A DNA stretch of 64,000 nucleotides from Pontibacter liquoris (lineage in GTDB: Bacteria; Bacteroidota; Bacteroidia; Cytophagales; Hymenobacteraceae). The stretch lies in NCBI RefSeq assembly GCF_022758235.1, contig NZ_JALEBG010000003.1, positions 124,001-188,000 on the forward strand. The letters are read 5' to 3'. Shown here piece after piece: positions 51,726 to 61,216 of this stretch; the first letter of the stretch is position 1; each line of letters begins with the position of its first letter. The notes under the pieces were generated by a model, which was not told where the DNA came from, did no database searches, and saw only the letters and a program-made list of their open reading frames with translations. Both the position numbers and the translations under genes were made by a program.

Positions 51726-52940
51726 ATGAAAAAAGCCTTTCTTCTTTTTCCGCTCATCAGCTTATACTTGCTGTGCTCCTTACCTGGACACGCGCAGCTA
51801 AATATTGGCCGCAAGCTCCAGAACAAGCTCAACCAGAAAATCGACCAGCAGGTAGACAAAAAAATAGACACTGCGCTGGACAAGCCTTTAAAGGCCGGGG
51901 CCGACCGGAAAGAAAACGCCGCGGAGGCTGATGCAGCTGAACCTGGCACAGCGGCCGAGACAGGTGAAAGCAGCAGTCCCCGCGTTTGGACCAAGTATGA
52001 TTTTGTGCCTGGTAATGATGTGTTGTTTGAAGACAACCTGGCCGGCGAAGAGAACGGCGAGTTTCCCTCTCGTTGGGACCTGGTAGATGGAAATGCCGAA
52101 GTGGCAGCCTTTGGCAACGAGAACGTGATAAACCTGGTGTCGAGCGGCACCAGCATCCGGCCCCTGATGAAGAATGTGAATTGGATGCCTGAAACCGCTA
52201 CCATCGAAATGGATCTCTTCTTCGATTCCGATAATCCCAACGTTGAATACCAGATCTTCCTGCTGGCTGACGACGCCCAGTACACGGAAGAGGTGAACGG
52301 AGACTTCCGGAACCCGATCGAAATAGGAGCCGATAGAATGCGCTTCAAAAACTTTGGCTCCACATCGACCGAACTTGAAGCAGCGGGAACCAAGAACCAG
52401 TGGCGCCATGTAGCCATAGCCCTTAATAAACGTAGCCTGAAAGTATACCTCGACCAGTACCGCCTCATCAACGTTCCTTCCGTTAGTGGCAAAGCGACCG
52501 GCCTGCGGGTAGAGATGCGCAAGAACATCGATGCCAGAACGATGGTGAAGAATGTCTTTATTGCGGAAGGAGGCAAAAAGCTCTACGACCAGGTAATGGC
52601 CGACGGCAAAATAGTAACCCACGGCATAAAGTTCGATACGAACAAAGCTGTTATCCGCCCTGAATCTGAGGGAACGCTGCGCAGCATTGTAAAGCTCATG
52701 CAGGATCAGGCTGATCTGAAGTTCAGCGTAGAGGGCCACACCGACAGCGATGGCGACGATGCTGCCAATATGAAACTCAGCCAGCAGCGGGCAGATGCTG
52801 TGAAAGCATACTTTATAGAGCAGGGAATTGCGGCGGAGCGATTGGTTGCGAAAGGTTGGGGCGAAACAAAACCCCTCAGCCAGAATGCTACTGCCGAATC
52901 AAAGGGCCAGAACAGGAGGGTCGAATTTGTAAAACGCTAA
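51726..52940 (+). CDS. OmpA family outer-membrane/peptidoglycan-associated protein
   Basis: The 404-residue product has a signal peptide (MKKAFLLFPLISLYLLCSLPGHAQ), a basic, Lys/Asp-rich linker (about residues 28-60), the same concanavalin-like domain as its upstream neighbour (YDFVPGNDVLFEDNLAGEENGEFPSRW) and a C-terminal OmpA domain with the intact motif VEGHTDSDGDD (Asp340), LSQQRADAVKAYF (Arg) and NRRVEFVK. It should bind peptidoglycan and tie the envelope together. The two paralogues are clearly a tandem duplication; the central domains align with no large gap. A hairpin follows the stop. Confidence 0.93.
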   Translation: MKKAFLLFPLISLYLLCSLPGHAQLNIGRKLQNKLNQKIDQQVDKKIDTALDKPLKAGADRKENAAEADAAEPGTAAETGESSSPRVWTKYDFVPGNDVLFEDNLAGEENGEFPSRWDLVDGNAEVAAFGNENVINLVSSGTSIRPLMKNVNWMPETATIEMDLFFDSDNPNVEYQIFLLADDAQYTEEVNGDFRNPIEIGADRMRFKNFGSTSTELEAAGTKNQWRHVAIALNKRSLKVYLDQYRLINVPSVSGKATGLRVEMRKNIDARTMVKNVFIAEGGKKLYDQVMADGKIVTHGIKFDTNKAVIRPESEGTLRSIVKLMQDQADLKFSVEGHTDSDGDDAANMKLSQQRADAVKAYFIEQGIAAERLVAKGWGETKPLSQNATAESKGQNRRVEFVKR

Positions 52941-52964
52941 CTGCCAACTCCCGAAACAACCTAC

Positions 52965-53008
52965 ACATCCTCCCGGATGCACCCGAAGCGGTACATCCGG
53001 GAGGATGT
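52965..53008 (+). terminator. Hairpin after the second OmpA gene
   Basis: A 15-bp stem ACATCCTCCCGGATG / CATCCGGGAGGATGT with a 14-nt loop, 24 bp past the stop. The T-run is short and set back by 5 bp (TTGCATTTTA). Confidence 0.7.
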
Positions 53009-53064
53009 TGCATTTTATCCTTTTAGTTCCCATGATTGCTTATTTAGAATTAGTTTAAATAAAC

Positions 53065-53096
53065 TTTGGAAGCTTTAAACCTGTCCCTTACTTTTG
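53065..53096 (+). promoter_or_regulatory. Promoter of the TonB receptor operon
   Basis: TTTG (53065-53068), 20 bp, then TACTTTTG (53089-53096), both matching consensus; the predicted transcript starts about 30 nt before the ATG. The AT-rich stretch just upstream (53040-53064) has partial dyad symmetry and could hold a metal-regulator site, but no clear Fur box. Confidence 0.75.
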
Positions 53097-53134
53097 CGCG
53101 TGTAGAATCTTTCTAAATAATATATATACACAAT

Positions 53135-55474
53135 ATGCAAAAGCCCTTACTCCTCCTGCTGTTCTTCTGTACGTTTCTTGCTGCCCAGGCACAGGATATA
53201 ACAGGTACTATCCGGGGAGCCGTAAAAAATGAGAAAGGTAAGCCTGTAGAAATGATCACGGTGGCGCTGGAAGGCACCGTGCTGGGAAGCAATACCAATG
53301 CGGCCGGCGAGTTTGAGATATCAAATATAACCCCGGGCAGCTATACTTTGCGCGTAGGCGGCGTAGAATACAACACCCTGAAACTGCCCGTAACGGTGGC
53401 AGCCGACCAGGTGGTAACCCTTAACCTGGCGCTGCAGACAAACCAGCAGGCGCTGCGCGAGGTGATCGTGTCGGCCAGCCGTACCGTGGAATCACTGGAC
53501 GAAACGCCTGCTTCCGTGTATGTGCTCGATGCGCGCACCCTGCAACTGCAATCGCAGATTACCACCAATATTTCGAATGTACTGGCAAACACGGTGCCCG
53601 GCCTGGCGCTCAACAGCAACACCACAAGCAACGTGGGCCAAACGCTGCGGGGCCGTAACGTACTGATCATGGTGGACGGCATTCCGCAATCTACTCCCCT
53701 TCGTGCCGGCGGCCGCGATGTGCGCACCATCGACCCTGCCGCCATTGAGCGGGTAGAAGTAGTGAAAGGCGCTACAGCGGTGTACGGCAACGGCGCCGAC
53801 GGCGGCCTGATCAATTACATTACCCGCCAGGCAGACACCAGCAAACCCTTCAGCGCCACCACCTCGGTAGCCGGTACAGGCATGTTGTTCCACAGTGATG
53901 ATACCTTTGGCGGCCGCATATCGCAGCAGTTCACGGGCAAAATAAAAGCCCTGGATTATGTAGCCAGCGGCACCTACGAGAAAACGGGTGTGCTGAAGGA
54001 TGGCGAAGGCCAGGTGATCTCGCCGGTTTACGGCCTGGGAGAAACCAGCCAGTATAACGTCTTCGCCAAACTGGGCTATACTTTAAATCCCAACCATCGT
54101 GTGGAGGCCATGTATAACTACTTTGGTAGCCGCCAGCAATCGGATTACGTGTTGCAGGAAGGCGTTTATGCCCAATCGCCGAGCATTGGCGTGAAAGGCG
54201 AACAACAGGGCCTGAGCGAAGGCACCCGCTATAACCACAACGCGCAGCTGCGCTACACCGGCAAAGACCTGCTGCTGCACACCAACCTGGATCTGAGCGC
54301 CTACCTGCAGGACTTTTATACCGTGTATGGCTGGACACCTTACTTCCAGAATGGCGGCCAGTCTACGATCAAATCCGTAAAAAAAGGAGCCAGGCTAAAC
54401 CTGAACACTCCTGTAAACCTGGGCAACGCCACCATGCAGATCAGCTACGGCGTAGATTACCTCAATGATGTGACCTCGCAGCCTCTGGTGGATGGCCGTA
54501 CATGGGTACCGGAAATGGACCTCCACAACCTGGCGCCTTATGCGCAGCTACAGCTTAACCTGTTTCAGCACCTGATCGTGAAAGCCGGCTACCGCCACGA
54601 CAACGTGCGCATTGCTGTGCCCGATTTTCAACAACTGGTACTGGCCAGCGGCACGGGCGGCGAATATGTGAACGGTGGTACCCTGAAGTTTGATGCCAAC
54701 ACCTATAACGTTGGCCTTCGGTATGCCGCGCTCCAGGCATTCAAACCTTTTATCAGCTACTCGCAGGGCTTCTCAATGATCGATGTGGGCCGCTATGTGC
54801 GGGGTGCCAAAGAAAATTACATTTCACAAATGGACCTGGAGCCGGTTATTGTAAACAACTACGAAGCGGGCTTTAACAGCAGCATAGGCAAGTTTATGAT
54901 CAGCGGCGCATACTTTATCAGCACATCCAAACTGGGGGCAAACTTGAAGGCTAACGCAGACAATGTATACGAAATAGAACGGGCGCCTGAGCGCGTGTCC
55001 GGTTTCGAGGCCATAGTCGATTTCTTTGCTTCCGATAAACTGACCCTTGGCGCCAGCGCCGCTTACAGCGAAGGCAAAGTAGACCTGGATAACAACGACT
55101 CCTATACTGACGCCGTTGACGCTTACCTGAACGGCACCCGCATTCCGCCGTTTAAACTCACCTCGTACCTCACCCTGAAACCGACCCAAAAGCTCCAGTT
55201 CAACCTGCAGTGGCTATATTCCGGCGACCGCGATAAATTTGCCAGAAATGCCAAGGGCAGCTACAGCTCCGGAGAAGGTCCGGTAAAAGCATTCAACGTT
55301 TTTAACCTGGCGGGCTCTTACCAGGCCACCGAGAAGTTAAGCCTGGACCTGGGCGTAGAGAACCTGCTGGACCAAGCCTATTACCTGCCACAGGCGTACT
55401 GGTATGGCCGCAATGATAACTTTACCCGGGCCAACGGCGCCCGCTTTCAGCTGGGTGCGTCATATAAATGGTAA
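53135..55474 (+). CDS. TonB-dependent receptor with carboxypeptidase-like N-terminal domain
   Basis: The 779-residue product has a signal peptide (MQKPLLLLLFFCTFLAAQAQ), a carboxypeptidase-regulatory-like domain (residues 21-100: GTIRGAVKNEKGKPVEMITVAL), then the plug (ETPASVYVLDARTLQLQSQ, VLIMVDGIPQSTPLRAGGRDVRTIDPAAIERVEVVKG) and a 22-strand barrel ending in ARFQLGASYKW. The plug pattern and length (barrel about 530 residues) fit siderophore or other metal-complex receptors (FhuA/FecA-like). It takes substrate across the outer membrane using TonB-ExbBD energy. It overlaps the next gene, a PepSY membrane protein, by one base (TAATG), so the two act together, probably in iron uptake. Confidence 0.92.
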   Translation: MQKPLLLLLFFCTFLAAQAQDITGTIRGAVKNEKGKPVEMITVALEGTVLGSNTNAAGEFEISNITPGSYTLRVGGVEYNTLKLPVTVAADQVVTLNLALQTNQQALREVIVSASRTVESLDETPASVYVLDARTLQLQSQITTNISNVLANTVPGLALNSNTTSNVGQTLRGRNVLIMVDGIPQSTPLRAGGRDVRTIDPAAIERVEVVKGATAVYGNGADGGLINYITRQADTSKPFSATTSVAGTGMLFHSDDTFGGRISQQFTGKIKALDYVASGTYEKTGVLKDGEGQVISPVYGLGETSQYNVFAKLGYTLNPNHRVEAMYNYFGSRQQSDYVLQEGVYAQSPSIGVKGEQQGLSEGTRYNHNAQLRYTGKDLLLHTNLDLSAYLQDFYTVYGWTPYFQNGGQSTIKSVKKGARLNLNTPVNLGNATMQISYGVDYLNDVTSQPLVDGRTWVPEMDLHNLAPYAQLQLNLFQHLIVKAGYRHDNVRIAVPDFQQLVLASGTGGEYVNGGTLKFDANTYNVGLRYAALQAFKPFISYSQGFSMIDVGRYVRGAKENYISQMDLEPVIVNNYEAGFNSSIGKFMISGAYFISTSKLGANLKANADNVYEIERAPERVSGFEAIVDFFASDKLTLGASAAYSEGKVDLDNNDSYTDAVDAYLNGTRIPPFKLTSYLTLKPTQKLQFNLQWLYSGDRDKFARNAKGSYSSGEGPVKAFNVFNLAGSYQATEKLSLDLGVENLLDQAYYLPQAYWYGRNDNFTRANGARFQLGASYKW

Positions 55475-56574
55475 TGAAAAAACGGGTAAAAAGGACATTC
55501 TTACTCCATCACTGGCTAGGTTTAGTTGCCGGCATCCTGCTGGTGATCATCAGCCTGACAGGGTCGGTGCTTGTTTTTGATGATGCCATTGATGAGGCGG
55601 TATTTGCTGACAAAGCCATACTTGCCCACCCGGCCCATCACCTGCGACTGGATGCCTCCGTGGAGCGCGTCCGGCTGCAGTACCCGGGCTGGGATATCCG
55701 GGTGCCTGCTTTGCCTGAGGCCCCCGACCAGGCCTTGCGCTACGAGCTACGCCAAAAGCAGCAAAAGAAATGGCTCTTTGTGCATCCCGAAACCGGCGCA
55801 CAGCTGGCCACTGTCGGCCAGGCGCATCACCGTTTTACCCAACTGCTCCTCGACATCCATTATACCCTGCTGGCGGGCACGCCTGGCAAAGTGCTGGTCA
55901 TGCTCTGCGGGCTCTCGCTGCTAACACTTACCATTACCGGTTTTATACTTTACCGCCGCGCTATCCTGAAGGTGCTGCTGTTCCGGCAGCATATTTCCCG
56001 GAAAAGCCGGCGCAGCTTTTTCTCCAGTCTCCACCGCATCGTAGGGGTGTGGGCGCTGGCGTTTAACCTGCTCATGAGCCTCTCGGGGCTGGTGCTTACC
56101 TATAAAGTGCTGGAGAGTGCCCTGAAAGGAGATACTAAAACCATTGCTGTGCCGCCACTGACCGGTTCGGTTGATGCCGCCCTGCACCAGGTGCAGCAGC
56201 AATACCCTGATTTCAAGGTTACCTACCTGCGCTTTCCGGTGAATGCCGCGGGCTCCGTGCAGTTGCGTGGCCATTTCCGCTCCGACCCGGCCTACTATGG
56301 CACCATTTACAGCAGCATTTCGGCCAACTATAAAACCGGTGCCCTGGAGAAAACTGATTTCGTGCGCGACAAACCCTGGTTTGCACGCATCCCGCTGGTG
56401 CTGCAGACGCTGCACATTACGGATTATGCCGGTGTATTTCTTAAAATCCTCTATTCCTTTTTCGGGCTGATGCCGGGCCTGCTTTCCATCTCCGGCTTTG
56501 TGATCTGGTACTATCGCCAACAGCGGCAGCCGGAGCCGGCGCAAAAGAGAAGCTTAGGAAAGGTAGCGCGGTAA
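55474..56574 (+). CDS. PepSY-associated transmembrane protein, probable siderophore-iron reductase
   Basis: From ATG 55474 (overlapping the receptor stop as TAATG) the product has 366 residues; an ATG two codons earlier (55468) is an alternative. It has four membrane segments: HHWLGLVAGILLVIISLTGSVLVF near the start, a pair around residues 145-165 and 190-215 (each preceded by conserved His: HHWLG, DIHYTLL, SSLHRIVGVW), and a C-terminal one. Two periplasmic PepSY-like domains lie between. The His residues are placed to bind haem. Proteins of this kind reduce ferric siderophores or link to iron uptake and are typically beside TonB receptors. Function is by family and context. Confidence 0.88.
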   Translation: MKKRVKRTFLLHHWLGLVAGILLVIISLTGSVLVFDDAIDEAVFADKAILAHPAHHLRLDASVERVRLQYPGWDIRVPALPEAPDQALRYELRQKQQKKWLFVHPETGAQLATVGQAHHRFTQLLLDIHYTLLAGTPGKVLVMLCGLSLLTLTITGFILYRRAILKVLLFRQHISRKSRRSFFSSLHRIVGVWALAFNLLMSLSGLVLTYKVLESALKGDTKTIAVPPLTGSVDAALHQVQQQYPDFKVTYLRFPVNAAGSVQLRGHFRSDPAYYGTIYSSISANYKTGALEKTDFVRDKPWFARIPLVLQTLHITDYAGVFLKILYSFFGLMPGLLSISGFVIWYYRQQRQPEPAQKRSLGKVAR

Positions 56575-56689
56575 CTACTTCCTTTCAAAAACACCAACTG
56601 CCCTTTCGACTGCCAGGGAGGAACCTGGAGAATATACTTTCCGATTGGTTCCCGATTACTCGCTGTCGGCAGAAACCAAAGAAGTGAAA

Positions 56690-56735
56690 TAAAAAAGCCG
56701 GAGCCGTAAGTATAAACCTACGGCTCCGGCTTTTT
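56690..56735. terminator. Strong bidirectional terminator between the PepSY and DUF5686 genes
   Basis: An 18-bp perfect stem AAAAAAGCCGGAGCCGTA / TACGGCTCCGGCTTTTTT whose 10-nt loop contains AGTATAAACC, i.e. an AAGTATA copy whose first A belongs to the stem. Confidence 0.9.
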
Positions 56736-56751
56736 TCACTTTTTATACTTC

Positions 56752-59238
56752 CTACAGCTTGAACTGCACCGAAACTTTTACGCCGAACTTCTTAGCGCCC
56801 GGCTCATCGCGGTAGGTCAGGCGGTGAAACGCATCTACGCGCAGGAAACGGAAGATATTCTCCACCCCATACCCCACTTCCACATAAGGCGTGTTGCCCA
56901 GGGATTTGAAGCTGTCCTGGGGCGTACCGTTCAGGCCCACCGGCGAGAGCAGCGCCCTGTTTTCCTCGCTCAGGTGGCCGTACAGGATATTGGAGGAGGC
57001 CAGCACGCGCCACTTCAGCTTTTTAATAAGGGGCAGGCGGTTAAACAACAGGCCCTCGAAGTACTGCTCGTAATGCAGGGAGGCATAGGTATCGCTGGCA
57101 AACTCAAAGTAGTTCATCAGGTTAAAGGTAGCATCGTAATAAAAAGGCGTCTCGTTGCCCGTATGCACCTCCAGCAGCGGGTAAGGTACCGGCGAAAAGA
57201 TCTTGCCGGCTTCCAGGTGATAGACGGTATTGCCCAACCTCCCCATCGGGAACTCCTGGTCCACGCCCAGGTCCAGGCGCTGGTAGTTGAGGGTAGCTCC
57301 CAAGGCATTGTTCAGGCCAACGGTATACTTCATCTCAAACACCGGCCAGTTGCCATTGCCCAGGCTGATGCGCTCGTTCTCGTTGTGCACAAAAACCTCG
57401 TTGTTCGCCACCCGCGTCATAAAGCTCAACTCGGTGGTGGTAAACGATTTGGCCAGTGTGGGTTGCTCCCCCTGCTGCGCTACATAGGCAAAATTATACT
57501 GCGGGTCAAAATGGCGGTTGCTCACAGAAAGTCGCTGCGTTACGCCACGCCATACATCGCGCTGCAGGTAGGCGCTGCTGGCTTTTATACTTATAGGGTG
57601 GCGCAGGGTGCCAAACCGCGAGAAGCCCATAAAGAAAGGGCTGTTCTGCAGCTTATCCGACATGAGGCCCACCTGCTGCAGGTCTTCGCTGTGGCTCACG
57701 CCAACTTCGCTCCAGCGCTTGCGCGACAGGATATACCGCGCCCGGGCGGCATACTTGGTTTTCTGGTCTTGGGTGCCGTAAGCAGCATAGCCGCTCAACT
57801 CCCACTTATCACTGAAATCGAAATTGGTTTTGCCGCCCAACTGCAGGCGGTGCCCCTCCACGTTGTTAAAGGCATAGGTATAGGGCCAGGGGCCCCAGCT
57901 TACTTTGCCAAACTTTTTATAGCCTGTTCCCAGCACCGTAACCAGGTTGGTGAAGTGCGCCACACGCGGCGTAGCCCGAATTGCATCAATGGTGGTGTAT
58001 ACCTGCTGGTCGGCTACGCTGAGCGAATCATGGCGGTGCTGCTCCCAGAAGGCCTCCTGCTTGCCCTGCGCGCTGGCCAGCAGTTCCAGGGGCTTATCGA
58101 AAAAGGCTGCCCGCTGAGGCTGGTTCACCACTACCTCGCGGTACGAGGTGCTCACGTTAGCCAGAATGCCGGGCCGTGATTTGGTAAGGCCCACGATCTT
58201 GATGTGCGCACTGGTTTTAGAAGGCAGCCAGGCACCCGCTCCCACGGGCTGCAGCTCCTGCGTCAGGTGTATGCCTTCCACAAAATTGATGTTGGCCGAT
58301 TTGCTCACCGTTACATCGATCTTACGCAGGGCATAGGCATCGGCCGTTACCCAGATCGTGCCATTAAAGGCCAGGTCCTGCGGCCGTTTCTGCGCAATTT
58401 TAAGTTGGTAGCACCAGTCGTCTCCCACATACAGGCTGTCTTCCAGGTCGTAAGTATAATAGGCCTTCCAACCATCGGCAATGGGGCTGATAAAATCTTT
58501 CTGCAGCACGCTGACCCAGTTCTGGTAAAAATTATAGTCCTGGTAAGAGCTGCCGATCACCTGCGAGACCAGGCTGCCGTCCTGCAGGCCAATGCCGGTC
58601 ACTTTAGAGGCTTTGATGATCTCTTTATACTTGCGGGGCTCGCGGTTATAGTAGTAATCCGACAGCGACTCGGACATAAAGAAAGGCAGCATCTTTTTGC
58701 CTCCTTCCCCGGCTACATACAGCTGCGAATCCACCAGCGAGGTAATGGCGGCACCCAACACCCCTTTGCCTTTCTTCTGGCCCAGGTTATCAACATCAAA
58801 CTGCATTTTAGTATAGGCCTCGTACTGGTAAGCGGTGAGCTTGCGCTTGTCGTTGGCACTTTTATGCGCCACCACTTGCCGCATGATGCGCCAGGCCGGG
58901 TTTTCGCCCGGCCGGATCACCACTTCCTGCAGCTGTTTGGCACTTGTGCCCAGGGCAAAGTTCAGCTCCTGCACGGCCACGCCTTTTTTCACGGCCATCG
59001 CTTTGGGCTGGTAACCCACATAAGAAGCCGTAAGGGAGTCGGGTACGGTGGTGAGCTTTATGTTAAAGGCTCCGTTGATATCGGTGGAAGTGCCGATAGA
59101 AGTGTTTTTGATGTAGATGCTGACAAAGGGCAGGGCTTCACCGGTAAGGGCATCGGTTACTTTGCCGGATATCCTGATTTGGGCCTGGGCTACAGAAACC
59201 GTCAAGGCTAAAACCAGTAAATATAATAGTTTTTTCAC
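56752..59238 (-). CDS. DUF5686 family outer-membrane protein with carboxypeptidase-like domain
   Basis: The 828-residue product has a signal peptide (MKKLLYLLVLALTVSVAQAQ), a carboxypeptidase-regulatory-like domain (residues 21-100, ISGKVTDALTGEALPFVSIYI) and a long region matching the DUF5686 pattern: VIRPGENPAWRIMRQVVAHK, SLSDYYYNREPRKYKEII, and a C-terminal beta-barrel-like half ending FGVKVSVQFKL. Such proteins are abundant in Bacteroidota and predicted in the outer membrane; molecular role unknown. It is a single gene with a TACCTTTG box upstream. The length is normal for the family. Confidence 0.9.
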   Translation of the reverse strand: MKKLLYLLVLALTVSVAQAQIRISGKVTDALTGEALPFVSIYIKNTSIGTSTDINGAFNIKLTTVPDSLTASYVGYQPKAMAVKKGVAVQELNFALGTSAKQLQEVVIRPGENPAWRIMRQVVAHKSANDKRKLTAYQYEAYTKMQFDVDNLGQKKGKGVLGAAITSLVDSQLYVAGEGGKKMLPFFMSESLSDYYYNREPRKYKEIIKASKVTGIGLQDGSLVSQVIGSSYQDYNFYQNWVSVLQKDFISPIADGWKAYYTYDLEDSLYVGDDWCYQLKIAQKRPQDLAFNGTIWVTADAYALRKIDVTVSKSANINFVEGIHLTQELQPVGAGAWLPSKTSAHIKIVGLTKSRPGILANVSTSYREVVVNQPQRAAFFDKPLELLASAQGKQEAFWEQHRHDSLSVADQQVYTTIDAIRATPRVAHFTNLVTVLGTGYKKFGKVSWGPWPYTYAFNNVEGHRLQLGGKTNFDFSDKWELSGYAAYGTQDQKTKYAARARYILSRKRWSEVGVSHSEDLQQVGLMSDKLQNSPFFMGFSRFGTLRHPISIKASSAYLQRDVWRGVTQRLSVSNRHFDPQYNFAYVAQQGEQPTLAKSFTTTELSFMTRVANNEVFVHNENERISLGNGNWPVFEMKYTVGLNNALGATLNYQRLDLGVDQEFPMGRLGNTVYHLEAGKIFSPVPYPLLEVHTGNETPFYYDATFNLMNYFEFASDTYASLHYEQYFEGLLFNRLPLIKKLKWRVLASSNILYGHLSEENRALLSPVGLNGTPQDSFKSLGNTPYVEVGYGVENIFRFLRVDAFHRLTYRDEPGAKKFGVKVSVQFKL

Positions 59239-59571
59239 AACCTAAAAAAATTAAGCGTGCAAAGGTACGTTTATTTTTTTATTCCGCTATACTTCCCTTC
59301 ACATGTTTATAGCCTGTATACTTGCGCTGAGAAAACAGCGGCCTAAAACCCGGCCAGCCACCAAATTAAACCCTCCGGCAGATAGGTTGCGGCCCGCGGC
59401 ACGGCCGGAAAAGCCCTCCTCCCCTGCGCCTGCTTTGTTGCCCGGCAAACAGCGAGCACCCTCTTTTCCTTCGGTTCTCAGGCCTTTAACCCTGGAGCCG
59501 CAGCCATTCACATGAAAACATTATAGGTAATTTACGTTAGATACAACCATAATTTGAACGATGCTCCCTTT
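59239..59571. other. 333-bp gap between divergent DUF5686 and lipoprotein genes
   Basis: It contains the DUF5686 promoter box, two TATACTT motifs (59289 and 59319) and a Pro/Arg-rich frame (59303-59515) that I regard as non-coding because it lacks any family or start signal. A TAATTTG word at 59549-59555 may be part of the promoter of the lipoprotein gene at 59572. Confidence 0.55.
59260..59267 (-). promoter_or_regulatory. -7 promoter box (TACCTTTG) of the DUF5686 gene
   Basis: Minus-strand TACCTTTG matches TAnnTTTG, 22 bp upstream of the ATG. Confidence 0.5.
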
Positions 59572-61170
59572 ATGAAACCCCACTATAGGCACCTGACACT
59601 TTTACTGATCACGCTGCTTTTCTCCGGCTGTGTCCGGAAATCCTTCTTTGCCAAAACGCCTGTGGCTGACCCGGCCCTGTACCAAAGGCTGGAAACCGGC
59701 CAGGCCACCCCGGATAGTATAACCGTGCAGGCCGGCAAGCATTATACCCGCAGTGGGTTGCATAACCTGGTCTGGGGCAAGCACTACCGTAAAGTATGGG
59801 CAGCGCCTGTAAAAGTGGCTGTATTCGATATGGACACGATCAAAGGAGGACTAGAATTTGAGAAACTGGGCGGCGGCTTTCAGACCACCAGCATGACCCT
59901 GACAGATAAAAAAGGCAGACAATACGCCCTGCGCACCCTCGACAAGGACCCGGCCACGGTGCTGCCCAAAGTATGGCGTGACACCTTCGTGCTCAACGTA
60001 TTGCGCGATCAGACCTCGGCTACAAACCCCTATGGCGCCCTGGTGGTACCGCCGCTGGCCGAAGCAGCCGGCATACCGCACTCCACGCCACAATTGGTGT
60101 ATGTGCGCCCGCATGACAGCGATTTTGGCAAACACGAAGAGCGGTTCAGCGACAGGTTGTTTCTGTTGGAAAACAAGTATGATGATGAAAAAGACATCAC
60201 GCCTGATCTGGGAAATGCCACCGACATAGACGGCTCCACTACCCTCCTGAACGAGCGCTTCGAAAAAGATGACGTGCACATCGACCAGCTGGCTTTTGCC
60301 AAAGCACGGCTCCTGGACATGCTCCTGGGCGACTGGGACCGCCACGAAGGACAGTGGGATTGGGCCGAATACGACCAGAACGGTGAAACCCTCTACCGCC
60401 CAATTCCGAAAGACCGCGACAATACCTTTTACCGCTTCCAGGACGGGCTTATTCCGTGGCTCTTTAGTCGAAACTGGGGCATCCGCAAATTTGAATCTTT
60501 CCGGAAGGATTTCACAGATGTGAAAGCGCTCACCATCAACTCCTCTTTTATCGACCCGCGAGCCTTACCGGAAGTTACACGGCAGCAGTTCGATTCGCTG
60601 GCCCATGAACTGCAAAATAGCCTTACCGACCAGGTAATTGAACAGGCCGTACACCGCTTTCCGGATGCTGTCTTTCAGCAGGTCGGTCCGCAAACCATTC
60701 GCGCACTGAAAAGCCGCCGGGATCAGCTTCCCAAAGCAGCCGGAGAGTTTTATGCTATCCTGGCCCGGGAGCCGTTAGTGGTTGGCTCTGACGAGGAGGA
60801 GCGCTTTGTGGTAAAGCGCCGCAACGACGAAGACACCGAGGTAACGGTATACCGCAAATCCGATGACAAGGTCATCTTCCATCGCATTTTCCATCGCTCT
60901 GAAACAGCGCTGATCTCGCTCTATGGCCTTGCCGGCGATGATGAGTTCGAGGTGAGCGGCAAGGTAAACAAAGGCATAAAAATAAAAATTGTGGGCGGCC
61001 GTGGCGAGGATGAAATAAAAGATAGTTCGGATGTAAAAGGCTGCAGCAACAAAACGTGGGTGTATGATACCAGGCGCGGCACAGAACTAGAGGCCGGCCC
61101 TACTACCAAAGACAAGCGCACCAAAGATGTGCGCGTAAATGCATTCGACCGAGAGGGCTTTAGCCGGTAA
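59572..61170 (+). CDS. Lipoprotein with atypical-kinase-like motifs, paralogue 1
   Basis: From ATG 59572 the product has 532 residues: a lipoprotein signal with lipobox LFSGC near residue 19, then a domain known to me from the middle of larger Bacteroidota surface-antigen proteins. Four motifs resemble an atypical protein-kinase fold: a strand with basic residues (QYALRTLDKD), a Glu after hydrophobics (RLFLLENKYDDE), a catalytic-loop-like MLLGDWDRHEGQW (Asp256 before RH), and a metal-site-like PIPKDRDNTF (Asp281, Asp283). Similar patterns occur in CotH, Fam20 and PI3K-type kinases. A C-terminal beta-sandwich with GLAGDDEFEVSG and GGRGEDEI follows. It has no beta-barrel. A paralogue follows 46 bp later. 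Kinase activity is inference. Confidence 0.85.
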   Translation: MKPHYRHLTLLLITLLFSGCVRKSFFAKTPVADPALYQRLETGQATPDSITVQAGKHYTRSGLHNLVWGKHYRKVWAAPVKVAVFDMDTIKGGLEFEKLGGGFQTTSMTLTDKKGRQYALRTLDKDPATVLPKVWRDTFVLNVLRDQTSATNPYGALVVPPLAEAAGIPHSTPQLVYVRPHDSDFGKHEERFSDRLFLLENKYDDEKDITPDLGNATDIDGSTTLLNERFEKDDVHIDQLAFAKARLLDMLLGDWDRHEGQWDWAEYDQNGETLYRPIPKDRDNTFYRFQDGLIPWLFSRNWGIRKFESFRKDFTDVKALTINSSFIDPRALPEVTRQQFDSLAHELQNSLTDQVIEQAVHRFPDAVFQQVGPQTIRALKSRRDQLPKAAGEFYAILAREPLVVGSDEEERFVVKRRNDEDTEVTVYRKSDDKVIFHRIFHRSETALISLYGLAGDDEFEVSGKVNKGIKIKIVGGRGEDEIKDSSDVKGCSNKTWVYDTRRGTELEAGPTTKDKRTKDVRVNAFDREGFSR

Positions 61171-61216
61171 AGAGCCGGCTCTCCCAATCTTTTAACCAGG
61201 TATGCGCTTATACTTT

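Noticed and set aside
53040..53090. Fur box upstream of the TonB receptor
   Set aside because: Only partial AT-rich dyad symmetry is visible, not a 19-bp Fur consensus.
56824..58179. A 451-codon plus-strand frame inside the DUF5686 gene
   Set aside because: It is antisense to a gene with a signal peptide and clear family motifs; its product has no family pattern. Long antisense frames are common opposite G+C-rich codon use.
59303..59515. A 70-codon Pro/Arg-rich frame before the lipoprotein pair
   Set aside because: No start signal or family, and the opposite strand is open too, as expected of G+C-rich non-coding DNA.
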